Of a stretch of DNA of 6,254 bases, positions 1-6,254 are shown piece after piece (within the stretch, counting starts at the first letter, position 1; every line of letters starts with the position of its first letter). A program made the translations under genes and the position numbers. The stretch lies in the NCBI GenBank assembly GCA_030830285.1, contig JAURNF010000062.1, positions 1 to 6,254 of the forward strand, in the 5' to 3' direction. The DNA comes from Candidatus Kapaibacterium sp. (lineage in GTDB: Bacteria > Bacteroidota > Ignavibacteria > Kapaibacteriales > Kapaibacteriaceae). Under the pieces are notes generated by a model. It did not search any database and was not told the origin of the DNA. It worked only from the letters and a program-made list of their open reading frames with translations.

Positions 1-1187
1 CCAAAGATTGCTGCAAGCTCGTTGTTTGTTCGTGCCGCATAATCGCGCCACGTGAAATCACTATCGCGCGTCTCTGGCATGTTCATCGTGAGCACATAGC
101 GAAGAACATCACGATGCTGCGGTTCTGGAAAATCACTGAGGTACTGCAGTACGTCAATGGCCCAGTTGCGGCTCTTCGAGAATTTCTTGCCTTCGAGGTT
201 TAGGAACTCGTTCGCAGGAACATTCTCAGGAAGGATGTAGCCTTCTTCACTTCGTGTATGAAGGAGAATCGGAAAGATGATCGTGTGAAACACGATGTTG
301 TCCTTGCCGAGGAATGCTGTGTACGTTGTGTCTGGACTCCGCCACCATGTATTCCATGCATCCGGCGTGCCTTGTTGCTGCGCCCATTGCTTGGTGATGG
401 AGATGTAGCCGAGTACTGCCTCGAACCATACATAGAGCACCTTGCCCTCGGCACCATCAAGTGGTACGGGGATGCCCCATGACATATCCCGTGTTGCAGA
501 GCGTTCAGCTAATCCTTGTGTGAGCCATGATCGACTCTGCTGAAGGACGTTGTCCTTCCAGACACCTGCATGCTGTTCGATGTACGCTTCGCACCATGAT
601 TGAAATGCGTCAAGGCGGAAATACCAGTGCTTGGTCTTGCGAACAACCGGTGGCTTCCCACTTACGAGCGAACGAGGGTTCTTGAGTTGAAGTTGATCGT
701 AGTACGCACCACAGCTATCACACTGATCACCGCGCGCACGATCGTGTCCGCAGTTCGGACATGTGCCTTCAACATAGCGGTCTGGGAGAAAGATCTTTGC
801 ATCATCATCGTAGAACTGGTTCTCTTCGCGTTCGACGAGGAGCCCCTTATCACGCCACACAAGAAAGAACTCTTGCGCTGTTGCTGCGTGAATGGGATTT
901 GATGTGCGATCGTAGCAGTCAAATGCAATGTCGATTCCCTGAAGCGCTCGCGCGTTTGCTTCGTGGTAACGGTCGATGACGACGCGAGGAGAGACACCTT
1001 CTTTTTCGGCAGCGATGGTGATCGCCACTCCGTGCTCATCGGAACCACAGATCGAGAGTGTTTCACGTCCTGCGAGCCGGCAGTAACGCGCGTAGATGTC
1101 GGCAGGCAGGGTCGAGCCGACGACATTGCCCAAATGCGTTACGCCACTGGCGTACGGCAGGGCTGAAGTAATGAGATAGCGTTTCAC
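1..1187 (-). CDS. metG: methionyl-tRNA synthetase, partial (C-terminal part beyond the window)
   Basis: Charges tRNA-Met (initiator and elongator) with methionine in the cytoplasm, using ATP. The reading frame is open and uninterrupted for 395 codons from a GTG start, then leaves the window at position 1. Visible class I features: HLGN (the HIGH motif) at residues 18-21, GSDEHG near 50, a zinc knuckle with Cys143, Cys146, Cys156 and Cys159, the methionine-pocket segment VWFEA near 253-257, GKDN-VFH near 294-301, and KFSKS (the KMSKS loop) at 335-339. The anticodon-binding domain has just begun at the edge. Two paired CXXC motifs place it with the E. coli-type, zinc-binding MetRS. The GTG start is fixed: no alternative start codon lies in frame between it and an upstream TGA at 1230-1232. 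It follows the DJ-1 family gene by 47 bp and has its own candidate -10 box, so it may be transcribed independently. No clear Shine-Dalgarno sequence. Family assignment is essentially certain. Confidence 0.97.
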   Translation of the reverse strand, partial: MKRYLITSALPYASGVTHLGNVVGSTLPADIYARYCRLAGRETLSICGSDEHGVAITIAAEKEGVSPRVVIDRYHEANARALQGIDIAFDCYDRTSNPIHAATAQEFFLVWRDKGLLVEREENQFYDDDAKIFLPDRYVEGTCPNCGHDRARGDQCDSCGAYYDQLQLKNPRSLVSGKPPVVRKTKHWYFRLDAFQSWCEAYIEQHAGVWKDNVLQQSRSWLTQGLAERSATRDMSWGIPVPLDGAEGKVLYVWFEAVLGYISITKQWAQQQGTPDAWNTWWRSPDTTYTAFLGKDNIVFHTIIFPILLHTRSEEGYILPENVPANEFLNLEGKKFSKSRNWAIDVLQYLSDFPEPQHRDVLRYVLTMNMPETRDSDFTWRDYAARTNNELAAIF

Positions 1188-1192
1188 AGTGC

Positions 1193-1198
1193 AATTTA
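1193..1198 (-). promoter_or_regulatory. candidate -10 box (TAAATT) for leaderless metG transcript
   Basis: On the minus strand TAAATT ends 5 nt before the metG GTG, so a transcript from it would begin at or next to the start codon. I see no convincing -35 element at 16-18 bp spacing. The case rests on the same arrangement recurring before guaA, cdd and mutY; alone it would be weak. Confidence 0.35.
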
Positions 1199-1234
1199 CC
1201 GCCCCTGCGGCTTCGTACGGGACGGAAAATCAGC

Positions 1235-1789
1235 TTATTCGTAGAGAACGATGTCGGTTGCCACCCGTGTAGCCACCGCGTCCGATGTAAGCCGGCGAAT
1301 GAGGGCCAAACTGAACTCAAAGGCCGTGCCCGCACCGCGGCTCGTGACCAATGTTCCATCCTCCACCACGCGATCGAGCGTATACGTGTAGCGGTCCTGC
1401 AATGTGGCAGCGACTGATGGGTGCGACGTAATCGTAGCCCCCTTGGGGATCAGCGCATGATCGTGCAACACGAGCGGTGCGGCACAGATAGCAGCTACCA
1501 ATCGCTTGGATGCGATGTGACGCTCGAGAATCTGCACGACACTTTCATTTGCCGAGAGCGACTCCACGCCCTGCATGCCCCCTGGCAGCACGATTGCGTC
1601 AAACTGATCATCATCTGTGAGCGTCTCGAGAATTGCATCCGGTACCAGCTTCACGCCACGGGAGCAGATGATCACGTCGCCATCACCAGCAACCGTTACA
1701 GTGATTCCTGCTCGACGGAGCATGTCGATGATGATGACGGCTTCCATCTCCTCGGTTCCGTTGGAGATAGGCACGAGAACATGCGCCAT
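1235..1789 (-). CDS. DJ-1/PfpI family protein (DJ-1/YajL type)
   Basis: A 184-residue single-domain protein of the DJ-1/ThiJ/PfpI superfamily, close to the size of human DJ-1 (189 aa). Known members are redox-sensitive chaperones and have been reported as glyoxalases or deglycases; the deglycase activity is disputed. Visible motifs: GTEEMEA at 11-17 with Glu16 matching the acidic partner (Glu18 in human DJ-1), CSR at 42-44, LPGG at 68-71, the nucleophile elbow AAICAAP with Cys102 as catalytic cysteine, SHP with His123 matching DJ-1 His126, and SRGAGTAFEF at 150-159. The DJ-1 peripheral Cys53 is replaced by Val49, while the Cys46 equivalent (Cys42) is kept. No signal peptide, so cytoplasmic. 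It starts 16 bp after the DUF2231-like gene, behind a good Shine-Dalgarno sequence, which points to co-transcription with guaA and the membrane gene. Family is certain; the exact substrate is not known. Confidence 0.93.
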   Translation of the reverse strand: MAHVLVPISNGTEEMEAVIIIDMLRRAGITVTVAGDGDVIICSRGVKLVPDAILETLTDDDQFDAIVLPGGMQGVESLSANESVVQILERHIASKRLVAAICAAPLVLHDHALIPKGATITSHPSVAATLQDRYTYTLDRVVEDGTLVTSRGAGTAFEFSLALIRRLTSDAVATRVATDIVLYE

Positions 1790-1797
1790 GCGAGGTA

Positions 1798-1803
1798 CTT
1801 CCT
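1798..1803 (-). promoter_or_regulatory. Shine-Dalgarno site (AGGAAG) for the DJ-1 family gene
   Basis: AGGAAG on the minus strand lies 8 nt before the ATG at 1789, within the 16-bp gap after the upstream gene. It supports that start. The contrast with metG, guaA and cdd, which lack such a site, is useful. Confidence 0.6.
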
Positions 1804-1805
1804 AG

Positions 1806-2278
1806 TTAATCGTTGTCGATATGCTGCGAAGGCGCAGCAGAGCCAAGGTCCGGACGTCGGATCTTCCCACCTTCATGTCCGGTGCGCGCAATCTGAAGCG
1901 TAGCCATGAGTGCAATCACAACGAAGAGATACGTTAGTGGTTGCGCAATCGACATACCCTTCCACTGCGTCAAAAGCGTTGCGAGTGCTACTGCAGCCGC
2001 TATGAGCATCACTGTGAGCGAGAGCTCAGCAGACTCTTCATGTTCATGAATAACATCGTGGCTGATGCCAGCGATGTTCTCGACGCGCTCTTCGGCACCT
2101 TCACCAGAGAAATATGTTGGCAACACTGCGAGGGCCATTACGGCATACACGCTGAGACCAACCGTACGGATTGTTGCGTCCTTGCGGATGACACCAATCA
2201 CAACAACAATAAGCGCTGTAAGTGCGCCAATGATCGGAAGATGATTCACCAACAAGTGCAGTTGCAGGGGATCCATGA

Positions 2279-2288
<10 letters not shown>
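1806..2288 (-). CDS. DUF2231-like four-helix membrane protein, function unknown
   Basis: A 160-residue integral membrane protein with four likely helices near residues 13-34, 42-60, 88-107 and 114-134. It resembles the uncharacterised DUF2231-like proteins of Bacteroidota and relatives: an N-terminal HLLVNHLPIIG (11-21), a GEGAEERVE segment (62-70) followed by a histidine-rich stretch with His77, His81 and His83 (HEHEESAE), and a C-terminal RTGHEGGKIRRP (135-146). The repeated His and Glu residues at helix ends suggest a metal or heme role, but this is inference. Three in-frame ATGs at 2288, 2282 and 2276 overlap the end of guaA. The 2282 ATG forms an ATGA overlap with the guaA stop, and the 2276 ATG gives the N-terminus most like family members as I remember them. 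The longest form is listed. The overlap indicates translational coupling with guaA. The last ~20 residues are polar and probably outside the membrane. Confidence 0.8.
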
Positions 2289-3820
<1,532 letters not shown>

Positions 3821-3824
3821 GATG

Positions 3825-3832
3825 CAAAGTTA
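3825..3832 (-). promoter_or_regulatory. candidate -10 box (TAACTT, within TAACTTTG) for leaderless guaA transcript
   Basis: TAACTT on the minus strand ends 6 nt before the guaA ATG. The longer TAACTTTG also fits the Bacteroidota -7 consensus TAnnTTTG, but the matching upstream TTG element is absent at about 19-21 bp and no TTGACA-like -35 is visible. Transcription from this box would start at or very near the ATG. Its first three bases are also an in-frame stop codon. Confidence 0.45.
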
Positions 3833-3861
3833 CCACACGCCGCTGTGTTGAGGTGACGCCT

Positions 3862-5118
3862 TTACACGGGCTCGAAGTAATCGAGGTTCTTGCCGTAGGT
3901 TTCTTTCATCACAGCTACCCCGATTGCGGCAATCGACAACGTAGCTGCCCCGACGATCACCGCGCTTGTTACCAGCGAGTCGGCATCAACCACGCCATCA
4001 ACTTCCTTGCGAAGCAATCCGAAGAGGAGGAGGGCTGGCACCAATGCACCACGAGCAACATTGGGGATCGTTGTAGCTACCGTGGCGCGGATGTTCGTCC
4101 CAAACTGCTCAGCAGCTGTGGTTACAAACACGGCCCAGTAGCCCACAGAGAATCCGAGAATTCCGGTTTGCAGATATGTGAACGAGGTTGACTTTTCGGG
4201 GGTAAACAGGTACCATACCACACATATAGCAGTGAGACTGATGAAGAGCATGATTGCCTTGCGACGACTCTTGAGCCACTGACTGATAAAGCCACTCGTT
4301 AACTCACCCCCTGCAAAGCCCACATACGCCCACATCACAGCTTGTCCGGCCGATACATCCGTAGCGCCGCCACCATGACGTGTAAACTCAGGTGCAAACG
4401 TTACAAGGATCCCAATCACGTACCACACCGGCACGCCAATGGCCGCATTGGCAAGGTAGCGTCCGATGCGACCCTTTTGGAAGAGCATGAGAAGGTTGCC
4501 GCGAGCGATGTTTTCTTCTTCTGCCCGATGGAACATTCCTGACTCGCGAATGCGGACGCGCATCACCAAGAGGCACAAGCCCAGCACACCACCGATGATG
4601 TAGGCAATTCGCCAGTCGGTGAATGCATGCACGAGATATGCACCAACAGCACCGAGGACACCAAGGGTTGCCACAACGGTTGTTCCATATCCACGAGAAT
4701 GCTTTGGCATCACTTCACTGACCAACGTGATCGCTACACCAAGTTCACCGGCTAGTCCAATCCCTGAGAAGAACCGAAACACGGCATACATCTCAACACT
4801 CGACACAAATGCATTTGCAATGTTCATGATCGAGTACATCAGGATGCTGCCGAGCAGAACTGAGAGTCGACCACGCTTATCCGCCAATGCCCCAAAGATT
4901 GCGCCACCGAGGAGCATACCGACCATCTGTGCATTCAGGATCAACTCACTGGCGTCCTGCATCTCAAGGGCAGAGACGCCGATCGAGGTAAGCGACTCAG
5001 GGCGTACGATGGAGAAGAGGATCAAGTCGTAGATATCGACAAAGTACCCGAGTCCACACACGATTACCGTGAGCCAGATGTTACGATTCGAGTGTTGCTG
5101 TTCTGCTGCGTTCGCCAT
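3862..5118 (-). CDS. MFS transporter (sugar-porter / metabolite:H+ symporter-like)
   Basis: A 418-residue major facilitator superfamily permease with about twelve predicted helices in two halves joined by a charged loop near residues 190-220. Visible motifs: GYFVDIYD in helix 1 with acidic Asp28 and Asp31, the MFS motif A GALADKRGR (76-84) between helices 2 and 3, RFFSGIGLAGELG (115-127) in helix 4, SEVMPKHSRG (134-143), AAEQFGTNIRATVA (335-348) in the second half, and a KETYGKNLD tail (405-413) like that of sugar-porter and MHS-type carriers. This pattern suggests a proton-coupled importer of a small organic solute, but the substrate cannot be read from sequence. Its position between cdd and guaA, 21 bp after cdd, makes a nucleoside, nucleobase or related substrate worth testing. 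That is inference only: it does not resemble the NupG or Nramp families. The start at 5118 is preceded by GAGGA, 11 nt upstream. Confidence 0.9.
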   Translation of the reverse strand: MANAAEQQHSNRNIWLTVIVCGLGYFVDIYDLILFSIVRPESLTSIGVSALEMQDASELILNAQMVGMLLGGAIFGALADKRGRLSVLLGSILMYSIMNIANAFVSSVEMYAVFRFFSGIGLAGELGVAITLVSEVMPKHSRGYGTTVVATLGVLGAVGAYLVHAFTDWRIAYIIGGVLGLCLLVMRVRIRESGMFHRAEEENIARGNLLMLFQKGRIGRYLANAAIGVPVWYVIGILVTFAPEFTRHGGGATDVSAGQAVMWAYVGFAGGELTSGFISQWLKSRRKAIMLFISLTAICVVWYLFTPEKSTSFTYLQTGILGFSVGYWAVFVTTAAEQFGTNIRATVATTIPNVARGALVPALLLFGLLRKEVDGVVDADSLVTSAVIVGAATLSIAAIGVAVMKETYGKNLDYFEPV

Positions 5119-5129
5119 GCGAGTCTCTA

Positions 5130-5134
5130 TCCTC
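5130..5134 (-). promoter_or_regulatory. possible Shine-Dalgarno site (GAGGA) for the MFS gene
   Basis: GAGGA on the minus strand lies 11 nt before the ATG at 5118, somewhat farther than ideal, in the 21-bp gap after cdd. It fits re-initiation within a cdd-MFS transcript. Confidence 0.35.
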
Positions 5135-5139
5135 GGAGT

Positions 5140-5550
5140 TCAGAAAGAAGTCGGACCAAAGGCATGCGGCAGAAGGTCTGCAAGCGTATGCCATGTGTCT
5201 TCGCGCTGAGGGTTCGTTGTAAGAATGAGCATTGTTGGGTCGCACTCAGAAAGTACCTGACGGCATGCTCCACATGGAGCAGCAGGCGGACTTGTCTCGG
5301 TTACCACAACGCACATCACAATGTCTCGAGTACCTGCACTTGTTGCCGCTGCAACAGCGGCGCGCTCTGCGCAATTGGTTAGACCATAACTTGCGTTCTC
5401 CACGTTGCAACCAACGTGGATGCCTCCGTTCGAATCAATAAGAGCAGCACCAACGTGAAACTTCGAGTATGGTGCATATGCATGTTCACGCACGCGAAGT
5501 GCGGCAGCTACAGCTTCTTCGATGAGCTCGGAAGGTATCTCTCGTGACAT
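5140..5550 (-). CDS. cdd: cytidine deaminase
   Basis: Deaminates cytidine and deoxycytidine to uridine and deoxyuridine in pyrimidine salvage; cytoplasmic. At 136 residues it is the short, normally homotetrameric form, unlike the longer dimeric E. coli enzyme. Visible: APYSKFHVGAAL (26-37), the substrate-binding NVENASYGLTN (49-59), the zinc and proton-shuttle motif CAE with Cys60 and Glu62, and PCGACRQ with zinc ligands Cys93 and Cys96. The C-terminal FGPTSF matches the usual family tail. The three cysteine ligands and the glutamate are all present, so it should be active. The ATG at 5550 is fixed by an in-frame TAG just upstream (5560-5562). It is the first gene of the minus-strand run; the next gene follows by 21 bp. 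Its start codon lies only 15 bp from that of divergent mutY, so the promoter must overlap mutY sequence or produce a leaderless message. Confidence 0.97.
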   Translation of the reverse strand: MSREIPSELIEEAVAAALRVREHAYAPYSKFHVGAALIDSNGGIHVGCNVENASYGLTNCAERAAVAAATSAGTRDIVMCVVVTETSPPAAPCGACRQVLSECDPTMLILTTNPQREDTWHTLADLLPHAFGPTSF

Positions 5551-5553
5551 GAC

Positions 5554-5559
5554 TACAAT
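5554..5559 (+). promoter_or_regulatory. candidate -10 box (TACAAT) for leaderless mutY transcript
   Basis: TACAAT matches five of six bases of the TATAAT consensus and ends 6 nt before the mutY ATG. That spacing places transcription initiation on the start codon. A -35 element would lie inside cdd; none is convincing. Confidence 0.5.
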
Positions 5560-5562
5560 CTA
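5557..5562 (-). promoter_or_regulatory. candidate -10 box (TAGATT) for leaderless cdd transcript
   Basis: TAGATT on the minus strand ends 6 nt before the cdd ATG, the same spacing as at guaA and mutY. A -35 element would fall inside the mutY coding sequence; I see none with a good match. It shares three base pairs (5557-5559) with the plus-strand box for mutY. Confidence 0.4.
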
Positions 5563-5565
5563 CGT

Positions 5566-6254
5566 ATGGATTTCACACGTTCTCTGCTCAGCTGGTATCG
5601 ACGCAATGCGCGCGCCTTTCCATGGCGAACGGCATCGATTGATCCCTACGTCGTGCTGGTCTCGGAGATCATGCTACAACAAACGCAGGCACAGCGTGTT
5701 GCAGAGGCATTGCCGAGATTTCTGCAGCAGTTCCCTACTGTAGTTGACCTCGCTCGAGCATCCAACGCGCAAATGATTCGTCAGTGGAGGGGCATGGGCT
5801 ACAACTCGCGTGCCTTACGCCTACGCGACGCTGCACAACGGATTGTTGACCGCCACGATGGTGTTGTTCCGCAGGATGTAGACGCGCTGCGTGCTCTTCC
5901 TGGCATCGGACCCTATGCATCTGCATCGATTGCAGCCTTTGCATTCAACAAACGCGTCGTTGTCCTCGACGTCAATGTTCGCCGTGTGTATTCACGGTGG
6001 ATACGTCAGCAGCGAACAACAATCGACGTGGAGCGCGACGACGTACTCACGCAGTTTGCGCAGCAGGTGATACCAGCACGTGCGTCCGCTCGCTGGCACC
6101 ATGCGGTGATGGACCTTGGGGCAACAATCTGCACAGCACGCAAACCGATCTGTACTTCCTGTCCGATGGCAGATCTCTGTCCATCAGCCAACGTACTCGA
6201 ACAAGCACAGCGCGTCAAACGCGCGGAACCGCAGTTTCGCGGAGAACCTCAACG
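5566..6254 (+). CDS. mutY: A/G-specific adenine DNA glycosylase MutY, partial (3' end beyond the window)
   Basis: Removes adenine mispaired with 8-oxoguanine, preventing G:C to T:A transversions. The frame is open for 229 codons and leaves the window. Visible: FPWR (18-21), SEIMLQQTQ (33-41) with catalytic Glu34, GMGYNSRA (76-83) with the conserved Tyr79, the helix-hairpin-helix LPGIGPYASASI (111-122), LDVNVRR (134-140) with catalytic Asp135, MDLGATIC (182-189), and the 4Fe-4S ligands Cys189, Cys196, Cys199 and Cys205 in C-X6-C-X2-C-X5-C spacing. Tyr117 stands where endonuclease III has its catalytic lysine, and Glu34 is present, so this is MutY and not Nth. The second Tyr of the common GYY motif is Asn80. 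The NUDIX-like domain that reads 8-oxoG would be outside the window, so its presence is unknown. The start is certain: an in-frame TGA at 5545-5547 precedes it with no other start codon between. No Shine-Dalgarno sequence can fit in the 15-bp gap apart from cdd sequence. Confidence 0.96.
   Translation, partial: MDFTRSLLSWYRRNARAFPWRTASIDPYVVLVSEIMLQQTQAQRVAEALPRFLQQFPTVVDLARASNAQMIRQWRGMGYNSRALRLRDAAQRIVDRHDGVVPQDVDALRALPGIGPYASASIAAFAFNKRVVVLDVNVRRVYSRWIRQQRTTIDVERDDVLTQFAQQVIPARASARWHHAVMDLGATICTARKPICTSCPMADLCPSANVLEQAQRVKRAEPQFRGEPQ

Noticed and set aside
662..1126. A 154-codon minus-strand open frame inside metG
   Set aside because: It is an alternative frame of metG, whose own frame carries all MetRS motifs without interruption.
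1199..1212. GC-rich hairpin (GCCGC / GCGGT with an AGGG loop, minus strand) between the DJ-1 family gene and metG, considered as a terminator
   Set aside because: The stem is about five pairs including one G-U and is not followed by a T-run, so an intrinsic terminator is not supported.
1421..1903. A 160-codon plus-strand open frame opposite the DJ-1 family gene, and similar long antisense frames such as 1941-2390, 2396-2803 and 2847-3320
   Set aside because: They lie wholly opposite strongly supported genes, have low-complexity or His/Cys/Arg-rich translations with no recognisable family, and are expected as by-products of GC-biased codon use.
3830..3853. Imperfect inverted repeat upstream of guaA, considered as an operator, terminator or purine riboswitch
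   Set aside because: The stem is short and bulged, no T-run follows, and the 41-bp gap is far too small for a purine riboswitch aptamer.
5566..6254. Endonuclease III (nth) as an alternative name for the plus-strand glycosylase
   Set aside because: The catalytic lysine position of Nth is Tyr117, while the MutY-type Glu34 and MDLGATIC segment are present.

Overview
The window is a compact piece of bacterial chromosome, almost entirely coding, with moderate-to-high GC (estimated by eye). It holds seven protein genes: six on the minus strand, forming one tight run, and one divergent gene on the plus strand. I see no tRNA, rRNA, CRISPR array, insertion sequence or phage gene. The protein families suggest the Bacteroidota/Chlorobiota/Ignavibacteria/Kapabacteria side of the FCB group. 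The evidence is a MetRS with a KFSKS signature and a four-Cys zinc knuckle, and a DUF2231-like membrane protein of a type I associate with that group. This is family resemblance only, so the placement is tentative.

Layout in minus-strand transcription order: cytidine deaminase (cdd, 5550-5140), MFS transporter (5118-3862), GMP synthase (guaA, 3820-2279), DUF2231-like four-helix membrane protein (2288-1806), DJ-1/PfpI family protein (1789-1235) and methionyl-tRNA synthetase (metG, 1187 to beyond position 1; the C-terminal part is outside). Gaps are 21, 41, -10, 16 and 47 bp. On the plus strand mutY, an adenine glycosylase, starts at 5566 and runs off the right end after 229 codons.

Themes: cdd salvages pyrimidines, guaA completes GMP synthesis, mutY repairs A:8-oxoG mispairs, and DJ-1 family proteins act in oxidative or glyoxal stress, possibly on guanine nucleotides. 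The window therefore leans toward nucleotide supply and nucleotide damage. The linkage is suggestive and not proven.

The most interesting signal is not a gene. Four starts that begin a transcription unit or follow a larger gap (mutY, cdd, guaA, metG) each carry a TANNNT -10-like box 5 or 6 nt before the start codon, where transcription would begin on the start codon itself (leaderless mRNA). Two starts inside the run (MFS, DJ-1 family) instead have Shine-Dalgarno-like sequences, and the third overlaps guaA. The mutY and cdd start codons are only 15 bp apart, and their two -10-like boxes share three base pairs.
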